Below, piece by piece: positions 42,707 to 50,214 of a stretch of 64,000 nt of DNA. Source of the DNA: DAHUZL01 sp035533215 (GTDB lineage: Bacteria; Chloroflexota; Dormibacteria; Aeolococcales; Bog-877); NCBI GenBank assembly GCA_035533215.1, contig DATLUG010000010.1, forward strand, positions 62,001 to 126,000. Reading direction: 5' to 3'. Both the position numbers and the translations under genes were made by a program. The notes beneath the pieces are model-generated. The model saw only the letters and a program-made list of their open reading frames with translations. It made no database searches and was not told the DNA's origin. Position 1 is the stretch's first letter. Each line of letters opens with the position of its first letter.

Positions 42707-42732
42707 GGGGTCGCGCCGGCGTGGCCGACCCC
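42707..42732. terminator. hairpin between convergent ddl and yvcK
   Basis: GGGGTCG and CGACCCC form a 7-bp stem with a 12-nt loop just after the ddl stop. No T-tract. Confidence 0.35.
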
Positions 42733-42819
42733 GACGGCAGATCGCGGAACGGATTCCCGACCACGATCCCGCGGACAGGGTGGGCTGCGGCTCGCCCCCG
42801 GCGCCGCCCGGACCTCGGC

Positions 42820-44109
42820 TCAGGCCTGGGACCAGACCCGCTTCATGAGGATGCGGGCAAGCTTCTCGGGGTCGTGGTGGGAGCTGAGCCGGCTGCTGAC
42901 GACGTCGGCGAGGATGAAATGGGTCTGATGCCCCCGCGCCTGCACCGCCCGCAGGTCGCAGGTGACGCGATGCACACCCGCCTCCTGCGCCGCCGGCGGG
43001 AGCGGGACGCCGAGGTTGCTGTTGGCGACGACGTAGTCGAAGAGGTTGGAGCCGACGTGGCGCTCCAACACCTCCAGGTGGTCGTGGAGCTGGAAGTCGG
43101 TGGTCTCCCCGGGCTGGGTGGCGACGTTGCAGATGTAGACCTTGAGCGCGGGGGACCGGAGCAGAGCCTCCACCATCCCGTCGACGAGGAGGTTGGGGAG
43201 GATGGAGGTGAACAGGCTGCCGGGGCCGATCACCACCATCTCCGCGTTCATGATGGCGAGCTCGGCCTCGGGGTTGAGCGGCGGGTGCTCGGGGACCAGG
43301 AAGACGTGGCCGATCGGCCCCCTGGCGGTGGGCACGCGCGACTCCCCCACCAGCACCTCCTCCCCCGCCACCGCGCACAGGGTGACGCTCTGGAGGGTGG
43401 TGGGGACGATCTGGCCGCGGACCGCCAGGACCCGTCCCGACTCCCGCAGCGCGCGCTCGAAATCGCCGGTGATCGCGGTCATCGCCATGATGAAGAGGTT
43501 GCCGAACGAGTGCCCCCGCAGCGAGCCCTCCTGGAAGCGGTACTGGAAGAGGTCCGACATCAGCGGCTCGACGTCGGCGAGGGCCGTGAGGCATTGGCGG
43601 AAGTCGCCCGGCGGCAGCACCTGGTACTCTTCCCGGAGCCGTCCGGAGCTGCCGCCGTCGTCGGCGACCGTCACCAGCGCGGTGACGTTGCCGGTGTGCC
43701 GCTTGATCCCCCGGAGCAGGGTGGACAGGCCGGTCCCGCCGCCGATCGCCACCACCCGCGGGCCCTTGCCCAGCCGGCGGAAGTCATACAGACGTTCGAC
43801 CAGCCGCTTGTCGCCACCCGGCACGAAGGGGCTGAGCAGCGACTGGCCCAGCTTCACCATCCCCCAGACCATCGCGCCCACCCCCACCACCGCGAAGATC
43901 AGCGCACGGAGCAACCGCGGCATGAACTGGAGGGTGAGCCAGAAGGTGAAGCCCGGCAGGCGGGCGTGGAGGTAGAACTCGCGCAGGGCGTAGCTCACGC
44001 CCAGGCTCACGGCGACGACCCCGAAGATGGTGAGCGCCAGCCAGCGTTTGACGTGGAGCCCGGGAACCAGCCAGCGGGTGGCGCTCGGACGGAGTCGCGG
44101 GGCGCGCAT
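42820..44109 (-). CDS. YvcK/CofD-like protein with two membrane helices
   Basis: Gluconeogenesis-factor (YvcK/MgfK) family protein, linked in other bacteria to carbon flux and cell-wall synthesis through binding of UDP-sugars. The conserved core begins AIGGGTGLSTLLRGIK (from residue 121) and contains TVADDGGSSGRLR, PPGDFRQCL, GHSFGNLFI, GPGSLFTSILPNLLV and YICNVATQPGET. Unusually, ~110 residues precede it with two hydrophobic segments (about 23-42 and 57-88), anchoring it to the membrane. Length 429 residues. ATG 44109 lies 10 nt after TACGAT, near-leaderless. The envelope genes murF-like and ddl are adjacent and convergent. Confidence 0.9.
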   Translation of the reverse strand: MRAPRLRPSATRWLVPGLHVKRWLALTIFGVVAVSLGVSYALREFYLHARLPGFTFWLTLQFMPRLLRALIFAVVGVGAMVWGMVKLGQSLLSPFVPGGDKRLVERLYDFRRLGKGPRVVAIGGGTGLSTLLRGIKRHTGNVTALVTVADDGGSSGRLREEYQVLPPGDFRQCLTALADVEPLMSDLFQYRFQEGSLRGHSFGNLFIMAMTAITGDFERALRESGRVLAVRGQIVPTTLQSVTLCAVAGEEVLVGESRVPTARGPIGHVFLVPEHPPLNPEAELAIMNAEMVVIGPGSLFTSILPNLLVDGMVEALLRSPALKVYICNVATQPGETTDFQLHDHLEVLERHVGSNLFDYVVANSNLGVPLPPAAQEAGVHRVTCDLRAVQARGHQTHFILADVVSSRLSSHHDPEKLARILMKRVWSQA

Positions 44110-44119
44110 GAACGGGTCG

Positions 44120-44125
44120 ATCGTA
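44120..44125 (-). promoter_or_regulatory. -10 promoter element of yvcK-like gene
   Basis: TACGAT on the minus strand, 10 nt before the ATG; the predicted leader is only about 3 nt. Confidence 0.45.
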
Positions 44126-44189
44126 GCACCGGGGGCGGGAACGGACCGCCGCCGAGCCCGGGCCGCGGTGGGGCCGGCCGGGGCGCCGA

Positions 44190-44195
44190 TATACT
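44190..44195 (+). promoter_or_regulatory. -10 promoter element of ilvE
   Basis: TATACT. The predicted leader of about 60 nt ends with GGAGGGG, 5 nt before the ATG at 44263. Confidence 0.5.
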
Positions 44196-44262
44196 CGACC
44201 CAGCGGGTCGACGGGCTGAGCGGTGGTGCGTCGGCGGGGCGGCCGATGTCGGAGGGGCACGG

Positions 44263-45234
44263 ATGGCGGTGGGACCGAGGGTGGCCGCGCCCGTCCGCTC
44301 CACCGCGGACTTCGTCCAGGCGGAGGCCGTCGTGCACTTCGACGGCGAGTTCCGCGCCTATGCCGAGTGCCGGCTGGGCCCGATGACCCACGCCCTCCAT
44401 TACGGCACCGGCTGCTTCGAAGGGATAAGGGCCTACTGGAGCGGACGGGAGGGGCGCCTCCTGGTGTTCCGCGGGCGGGAGCACTACCGGCGCCTGCACC
44501 AGTCGGCGCGGATCCTCGGGATGGCGGTGCCGCTGTCGCCCGAGCAGCTGATGGCGCTGACGGTGGAGCTGCTCCAGCGCAACCGGTTCGAGACCGACGC
44601 CTATGTGAGGCCGCTGGTCTACAAGGCCGGTGAGGAGATCGGGGTGCGCCTCACCGGGGTGCGCGACGGCTTTCTGGTCTACGCCGCCCCCTTCGGTGAC
44701 TATGTCGACATCCACCGCGGCCTGCGCTGCATGGTCTCCAGCTGGCGACGGATCGACGACTGCATGGCCCCGGCGCGGGCGAAGATCACCGGCAGCTATG
44801 TCAACGCCGCCCTGGCCAAGAGCGAGGCCGTCGACAACGGCTTCGACGAGGCCATCATGCTGGGGGCAGACGGACACGTCAGCGAGGGCAGCGCCGAGAA
44901 CCTCTTCCTGGTGCGCGCCGGCACCCTGGTGACGCCCGCCGTCACCGACAACATCCTGGAGGGCATCACCCGGTCGACCCTCCTGCACCTGTGGAGCGAG
45001 GACCTGGGGCTGCCGGTGCAGGAGCGCTCGGTCGACCGCAGCGAGCTGTACACCGCCGACGAGGTCTTTCTCTGCGGCACCGGGGCCCAGGTGTCCCCGG
45101 TGGTGGAGATCGACCGCCGCCAGGTCGGCGACGGCGGCGTGGGCGCGTACGCGACCCGGCTCCAGTCCCTCTACTTCGACGTGGTCCGCGGCGAGGTGGA
45201 GAAGTACCGGGAGTGGTGCACGCCGGTCGGCTGA
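44263..45234 (+). CDS. ilvE: branched-chain amino-acid aminotransferase
   Basis: Class IV PLP aminotransferase interconverting Val/Leu/Ile and their keto acids with glutamate, 323 residues. Key parts are HALHYGTGCFEGIRAYW, FRGREHYRRLHQSA, YVRPLVYKAGEEIGV, the PLP-lysine segment ARAKITGSYVNAALAKSEA, EAIMLGADGHVSEGSAENLF and TDNILEGITRSTL. The 3' end overlaps the convergent glycerate kinase gene by 64 nt. Confidence 0.93.
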   Translation: MAVGPRVAAPVRSTADFVQAEAVVHFDGEFRAYAECRLGPMTHALHYGTGCFEGIRAYWSGREGRLLVFRGREHYRRLHQSARILGMAVPLSPEQLMALTVELLQRNRFETDAYVRPLVYKAGEEIGVRLTGVRDGFLVYAAPFGDYVDIHRGLRCMVSSWRRIDDCMAPARAKITGSYVNAALAKSEAVDNGFDEAIMLGADGHVSEGSAENLFLVRAGTLVTPAVTDNILEGITRSTLLHLWSEDLGLPVQERSVDRSELYTADEVFLCGTGAQVSPVVEIDRRQVGDGGVGAYATRLQSLYFDVVRGEVEKYREWCTPVG

Positions 45235-46406
45235 CCCGCTGATCCGGGGTCGCCACCCGGGTCCCAGAGGCGGCAGACCCGGCTGGCGGCTCGACGCAGG
45301 TCGGCGCGCGTCCGCGAGAGCGCCGCATCGAGGTCCCGCGGGCCGTCGCCCAGGGTGAGGGCGGCGACCCCGAGCCGGGCCAGCCGCCGCTCGGCCCGGG
45401 GGTCCAGGCTCCCGGCCAGGACCGCGCACGGGACCCCGAACTCCGCCGCCCGCTCCGCCACCAGCTGGGTCGCCTTGCCGCGGAGGCTCTGGCCGTCGAG
45501 CCGACCCTCGCCGGTGAGGACCCGATCGGCGCCCCGGAGCGCCCGGGTGAGGCCGATCGCCGCCGCCACCACCTCCGCCCCCGACTCCAGCCGCGCCCCC
45601 AGTCCGACGGCGAGGCCGAAGGCGGTGCCGCCGGCGGCGCCGGCGCCCGTGGTCAGCGGTCCCGGACCGGCCCGGCCCTCGCCGAGCACGGCCGCCCAAA
45701 GCTGGAGCCCGCGCTCCAGGCGGACGACCGCGGCGGGGTCGGCGCCCTTCTGCGGCGCGTAGACAAAGGCCGCCCCGCGCGCCCCCAGGAGGGGATTGCG
45801 GACATCGCAGGCGACGACGATGGGGAGTCGCCGCAGCCGCGGATCCAGCTCCGCGCGGTCGATCCGGGTAAGGCGGGGGAGGGCCCCGCCCCCCTCGCCC
45901 AGCGGCCGACCCCGCGCATCGAGGCAGCGCAGGCCGAGCGCCCGCAGGAGGCCGGCTCCCCCGTCGGTGCTGGCGCTGCCCCCGAGGCCGATCATCAGCC
46001 GCTCGGCCCCCCGGTCGAGGGCGATCCGGACCAGCTCGCCGGCCCCCCGGGTGGAGGCGCGCAGGCTGGTCTCCGGGGTGGGGCGTCCGACCAGGGCCAG
46101 GCCGCAGGCGGCGGCCAGCTCCACCACCGCGGTCGGCGGGCCCGGGCCCCCGAGCCAGCCGAGCGGCCCCCGATGGCGGCCGCCGAGCGGGCCCGAGACG
46201 GAGTGGTGCGAGATCCGTCCGCCGGTCGCGGCGACGGTGGCCGCGAGGAAGCCGTCGCCGCCGTCGGCCATCGGCAGGAGCACGGACCGGGCCCGGGGCC
46301 ACGCGTCCGCCACGCCGCTGGCGATCGCCCGAGCCGCGGCCGAAGCCGGGCAGCTTCCCTTGAAGGCGTTGGGGGCGATGACGACCCGGGGCCGCGGCGG
46401 TGGCAT
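45171..46406 (-). CDS. glycerate kinase (GarK/GlxK family)
   Basis: Type II glycerate kinase phosphorylating D-glycerate, linking glyoxylate/serine metabolism to glycolysis. Signatures are VIAPNAFKGSCPASAAA, MADGGDGFLAA, MIGLGGSASTDGGAGLL, ACDVRNPLLG and VLTGEGRLDGQSLRGK. Length 411 residues; the last ~20 are antisense to ilvE, so the gene may have lost an earlier stop. ATG 46406 is 6 nt after a CAGGAT -10 box. Confidence 0.9.
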   Translation of the reverse strand: MPPPRPRVVIAPNAFKGSCPASAAARAIASGVADAWPRARSVLLPMADGGDGFLAATVAATGGRISHHSVSGPLGGRHRGPLGWLGGPGPPTAVVELAAACGLALVGRPTPETSLRASTRGAGELVRIALDRGAERLMIGLGGSASTDGGAGLLRALGLRCLDARGRPLGEGGGALPRLTRIDRAELDPRLRRLPIVVACDVRNPLLGARGAAFVYAPQKGADPAAVVRLERGLQLWAAVLGEGRAGPGPLTTGAGAAGGTAFGLAVGLGARLESGAEVVAAAIGLTRALRGADRVLTGEGRLDGQSLRGKATQLVAERAAEFGVPCAVLAGSLDPRAERRLARLGVAALTLGDGPRDLDAALSRTRADLRRAASRVCRLWDPGGDPGSAGQPTGVHHSRYFSTSPRTTSK

Positions 46407-46412
46407 CCCGCG

Positions 46413-46418
46413 ATCCTG
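46413..46418 (-). promoter_or_regulatory. -10-like element of the glycerate kinase gene
   Basis: CAGGAT on the minus strand, 6 nt before the ATG, similar to the TAGGAT boxes of proS and the MarR gene; a leaderless start is predicted. Confidence 0.4.
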
Positions 46419-46440
46419 ACAGGCTGGCCGGCCCCTCCCG

Positions 46441-46470
46441 CCGCGGGGCCCCGGCTCCGCGGCCCCGCGG
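46441..46470. repeat. 10-bp inverted repeat in divergent promoter region
   Basis: CCGCGGGGCC (46441-46450) and GGCCCCGCGG (46461-46470) flank 10 nt, between the glycerate kinase start and the kinase promoter. It could be an operator or a transcribed hairpin. Confidence 0.4.
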
Positions 46471-46485
46471 GGTGCGGATGCCGTG

Positions 46486-46491
46486 TACAGT
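46486..46491 (+). promoter_or_regulatory. -10 element of the NarL-type kinase operon
   Basis: TACAGT in GTGTACAGTT; the predicted leader to the ATG at 46566 is about 65 nt. Confidence 0.4.
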
Positions 46492-46565
46492 TGGCGCGCC
46501 GCGGGCCCGCTCCATCGCCCCGCGGCCGTCACCGGACACGCCAACGGTCCGACGAAGGTCTGCAG

Positions 46566-49241
46566 ATGGCAGGCGAGCAGCGGAACCGCCCGAGGCGAGG
46601 GCGGCGCGGAGGGGCGGGGGGAGCGGGCGGCGTGCCGGCGCGCCCGCGGTCCGGGCGCCGCGGCGGCTGGCGCCGCGCGAGCCTTCGCCGCCAGGTCCTG
46701 CTGGTGATGCTGGCGGTGTCGGTGGTGCCGCTGGCGATCTTCAGCATCGCCAGCCTGACGGCGCTCGAGGGACTGAACACCGGCGCCCTCCGGAGCGCCA
46801 ATCGCGGGCTGATCGCCAACCAGGACGCCCACCTCGCCGACCTCGTCCAGGCCCGGGCGGCGTCGATCAACGAGGATCTGGTCTCGATCCAGGACGAGCT
46901 GGCCATGCTGCGGGCCGAGGCGGTGCGCTCGCTGATCCCGACCACGGGCCGGGGCACCACCGGGCCCAAGCTGGCGGCCGAGAGCGACCTCGTCACGGAG
47001 CCGGGGGCGACGGTCGGGGGGGCGGGCGGGCTGGCCGCCGTCATGCCCCGCCTGGGCCCATCGATGGCGCTGGTCACCCAGCTCCACCCCGAGGTCACCG
47101 ATGTCTGGCTCCGCGCCGGCCCGTTCCTCCAGGTGGCCCCGGCCGGCGCGGTGGGGCGCGCCGCGCCGGTCGACCATGCCGCGGTCCTGCCCCTCCCTGG
47201 CATCGTCCGGACCGCGGTCCGGCGCCAGATGCTGGGCCTGCAGCCGCCCTACGTCTGGCGCCGGCTGGTCGGTGAGCAGGTCCCCGAGCTGGCCTGGTCG
47301 CGCGTCTACGACAACCCGCTGGTGGGCGGCCCCACCGTCACCGTCATCACCCAGGACCGCAGCGGCGCGGGCATCCTGTTCACCCTCGGGGCGGACATCC
47401 CGGTCCACAACCTGTCCGCCCAGTTCCTCCGCAGCCCCCCCGCGGCCACCCACGGTGCCTACGCGTTCCTCGTCAGCAGCGACGGCCGCCTCCTCAGCGT
47501 CGCCGGCGCCGGCGCCCGCGCGCTCGGGCTCCCGCGGGGCTGGCACGGGCAGACGGCCGCCCACCTCGCCGGCCTGCGGCCGGCGCTCACCGGGGTGGCC
47601 CAGTCGATGACCCTCGGGCTGGCGGGCCGGGCCAGCGTGCAGCTCCTGGGCGACCGGACGAGCGTGTTCTTCGCGCCCCTGCCGGCCAGCGAGTGGAGCC
47701 TCGGGGTGGCGGCGCCGACCCGCACCCTCCAGGCCAGCGACCTGCTGCTGTCGGGGAAGATCCACAGCGCGATCACCAGCGTCATGGCGCTGCTGGTCCC
47801 CTTCGTGGTGGCCCTGGCGGTGCTGGTGGTGGTGACGGCCGGGATCTTCGCGCGGCGCGCCCTCCGCCCCCTGATCGCACTCACCGCCGCCTCCGGCCGG
47901 ATCGCCGAGGGCGATCTGGAGACCCCGGTGCCCGCCTCCGACCGGGGCGACGAGATCGGGCTGCTGGAGCGGACGCTGGAGCGGATGCGCCGGAGGCTGT
48001 TCGTGCAGCGGCGCGAGATCGAGAGCGGCCGCCGCCAGCTGGAGGAGCGGGTGGCGAGCCGGACCAGCGAGCTCCGGGTCCGCAACCAGGAGCTGGGGAT
48101 GCTCTACACCCTCGCCAGCGAGCTGGGCCGCTCGCTGATGCTGGCGGACGTCGCCCAGACCGCGGCGGATTACCTCGCCGAGCTCCTCCACCTCCGGGCG
48201 GTGTGGGTGTACTGCCTCGACGGGCTCCAGGCGCCGCCCGGCCGCCTCGCCGGCCGGGCGGGCGACCCCACGCCGCAGCCGGAGCTACCCGCGGGCTGGC
48301 CGGCCTGGCCCGGCACCGCCGGTGATGCCCTGTCGGTGCGGGGCGCGTGCCTGCTCGTCCCCCTCGTCTCCGGCGGGAGCCGTCTCGGCGGCCTGATCCT
48401 CGACCGCGGCCACGAGGGGGTGGTCGCGCCCCGGCAGCTGGAGCTGCTCCAGGTCGTCGGCGGCCAGCTCGCCCTCGCGCTGCGCAATGCCCAGCTCTTC
48501 GCGGACAGCCAGGAGCTGGCCACCCTGAACGAGCGCAACCGGCTGGCGCGGGAGATCCACGACACCCTCGCCCAGGGGCTGGCCGGCATCATCACCCAGC
48601 TCCAGGGAGCGGAGGGCTGGCTCGAGCGCGACCGCGGGCGATCGCGGACCGCAATCCGGCAGGCGACCGAGCTCGCTCGCCGCAACCTCCAGGAGGCACG
48701 CCGGTCGGTGTTCGACCTGCGCCCCGAGGCGCTCCAGCGGAGCGGGCTGGCGGGAGCCCTGCGCGAGGAGGTGGCCAGGGTCCGCGACGAGACGGGAGTG
48801 GCCGCCACGGTGCGCAGCCGCGGCGTCGCCGGGCTCCGGCTGCCGGCGCCGATCGAGGTGGCGCTCTTCCGGATCGCCCAGGAGGCGGTGGGGAACGCGG
48901 TCCGCCACGGCGGCCCCACGCGGATCACGGTGACGCTGGTGGGGGAGCCGGGAGCGGTCCGCCTCCGCGTCGGCGACGACGGGTCGGGGTTCGACGTCGA
49001 CGCCCGGCGCTCGGCACGGCCGCCCGCGATCCCCACCTTCGGGCTCACGTCCATGACCGAGCGGGCGGCGGGGTGCGGCGGCACCCTCTCCGTGCGCAGC
49101 CGGCCCCACCAGGGGACCGTGGTGGAGGCGCGCCTCCCGCTGGAGCCGGGCGACCGGGCCCCGGGTGCGGGCGAGCCGGTGGGGCCACCTCCGGCTCGCG
49201 CCGCCTCGGCGCCCGCGGTGGCCGCCCACCGGGGCGACTGA
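46566..49241 (+). CDS. sensor histidine kinase (NarL/HisKA_3 type) with GAF domain
   Basis: Large membrane kinase of 891 residues. A basic N-terminus is followed by TM1 (residues ~43-64), a ~330-residue extracytoplasmic sensor of dCACHE-like size, TM2 (about 395-425), HAMP, a coiled coil (RREIESGRRQLEERVASRTSEL) and a GAF-like domain. The HisKA_3 dimerisation segment contains NRLAREIHDTLAQGLAG (phospho-acceptor H665), and the ATPase has FRIAQEAVGNAVRHG, VGDDGSGFD and GLTSMTERA. Its partner regulator starts 11 nt downstream. The ligand is unknown. The substrate-binding-protein genes that follow are a possible but unproven target. Confidence 0.9.
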   Translation: MAGEQRNRPRRGRRGGAGGAGGVPARPRSGRRGGWRRASLRRQVLLVMLAVSVVPLAIFSIASLTALEGLNTGALRSANRGLIANQDAHLADLVQARAASINEDLVSIQDELAMLRAEAVRSLIPTTGRGTTGPKLAAESDLVTEPGATVGGAGGLAAVMPRLGPSMALVTQLHPEVTDVWLRAGPFLQVAPAGAVGRAAPVDHAAVLPLPGIVRTAVRRQMLGLQPPYVWRRLVGEQVPELAWSRVYDNPLVGGPTVTVITQDRSGAGILFTLGADIPVHNLSAQFLRSPPAATHGAYAFLVSSDGRLLSVAGAGARALGLPRGWHGQTAAHLAGLRPALTGVAQSMTLGLAGRASVQLLGDRTSVFFAPLPASEWSLGVAAPTRTLQASDLLLSGKIHSAITSVMALLVPFVVALAVLVVVTAGIFARRALRPLIALTAASGRIAEGDLETPVPASDRGDEIGLLERTLERMRRRLFVQRREIESGRRQLEERVASRTSELRVRNQELGMLYTLASELGRSLMLADVAQTAADYLAELLHLRAVWVYCLDGLQAPPGRLAGRAGDPTPQPELPAGWPAWPGTAGDALSVRGACLLVPLVSGGSRLGGLILDRGHEGVVAPRQLELLQVVGGQLALALRNAQLFADSQELATLNERNRLAREIHDTLAQGLAGIITQLQGAEGWLERDRGRSRTAIRQATELARRNLQEARRSVFDLRPEALQRSGLAGALREEVARVRDETGVAATVRSRGVAGLRLPAPIEVALFRIAQEAVGNAVRHGGPTRITVTLVGEPGAVRLRVGDDGSGFDVDARRSARPPAIPTFGLTSMTERAAGCGGTLSVRSRPHQGTVVEARLPLEPGDRAPGAGEPVGPPPARAASAPAVAAHRGD

Positions 49242-49251
49242 GGCTGCCCTG

Positions 49252-49944
49252 GTGATCACGATCGTGGTGGCCGACGACCATCCGGTGGTGCGGCAGGGTC
49301 TCGTGACCATGCTCCAGATCGAGCCCGACTTCCAGGTGGTCGGTGAGGCCGGCGACGGCGACGCGGCGGTGCGGGAGGCGGAGCGACACCGGGCCGACGT
49401 CGTCCTGATGGACGTCCAGATGCCGGGGACCGACGGCATCACCGCCGTGCGCACCCTCCAGACCGCCTCGCCGCACACCAAGGTGATCATGCTGACCACC
49501 TACGACCACGAGGCGTACGTCATCCCCAGCCTCCAGGCGGGCGCCCGCGGATACCTTCTAAAGGACGTGGCCCGGGGCACCCTCACCGATGCCATCCGGC
49601 GGGTGGCGGCGGGAGAGTCCCTCCTGGACCAGGGCGTGGAGCCGCCGGCCGGGGACGGCGTCATCGGCCAGGACCGGGACCGGACCGCGCCACCGGCCGC
49701 CCTCCCGGTCCACACCGACCTCACCCGGCGCGAGCTGGAGGTGCTCGCGTGCGTGGCCCAGGCGCTCCCCAACCGGGCCATCGCCGCCCGCCTCTTCGTG
49801 AGCGAGAACACGATCAAGACCCACGTCCGCCACATCATGGAGAAGCTGGGCGCCTCCGACCGGGCTGCCGCCGTCCTCCGCGCCTGGCGGCTCGGCCTGC
49901 TCCGGCCGGCCGCCGACCGGGGCGGGGCGGGAAAATCACCCTGA
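49252..49944 (+). CDS. NarL/FixJ-family response regulator
   Basis: A 230-residue regulator. Receiver: VVADDHPVVRQG at the N-terminus, phospho-acceptor in VVLMDVQMPG (D54) and lysine in GYLLKDV. LuxR-type HTH near residues 160-205: LTRRELEVLACVAQALPNRA then VSENTIKTHVRHIMEKL. GTG 49252 matches the usual start. Cotranscribed with the kinase. Confidence 0.93.
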   Translation: MITIVVADDHPVVRQGLVTMLQIEPDFQVVGEAGDGDAAVREAERHRADVVLMDVQMPGTDGITAVRTLQTASPHTKVIMLTTYDHEAYVIPSLQAGARGYLLKDVARGTLTDAIRRVAAGESLLDQGVEPPAGDGVIGQDRDRTAPPAALPVHTDLTRRELEVLACVAQALPNRAIAARLFVSENTIKTHVRHIMEKLGASDRAAAVLRAWRLGLLRPAADRGGAGKSP

Positions 49945-50089
49945 CGGGGGACGCGGCGGCGGGTCCCCCGCACCTATTCTCGTCCTCATCGTGAGGCCGT
50001 CCATCCGGATCGTCGCCTCGCCGGGGCACGGCGTCGCAACCCGCCGAGCGGTCCGGGCCGTCCGCCCGCCGTCCGCCCCCGCCGTCCAG

Positions 50090-50118
50090 TTGTCCGAGAT
50101 TGAGCCCGCTGCTAGAGT
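50090..50118 (+). promoter_or_regulatory. promoter of the peptide ABC transporter operon
   Basis: TTGTCC, 17 nt, TAGAGT: a good sigma70-like pair. The leader of about 90 nt ends with AGGAGGAGG, about 8 nt before the GTG at 50215. Confidence 0.6.
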
Positions 50119-50214
50119 GTGGGCGCCCCGAGCCGGGGCCGAGTCTGATCGGGGCCGCACCCGATCGGCGACCGGGATTGGGCTCGGGTCTAGTTCAGGA
50201 GGAGGCCGACCGCA

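Noticed and set aside
42820..46539. A minus-strand frame open for 3.7 kb across yvcK, ilvE and the glycerate kinase
   Set aside because: Only the last 429 codons are YvcK; the rest is an antisense shadow of ilvE and an out-of-frame reading of the kinase, with low-complexity translation.
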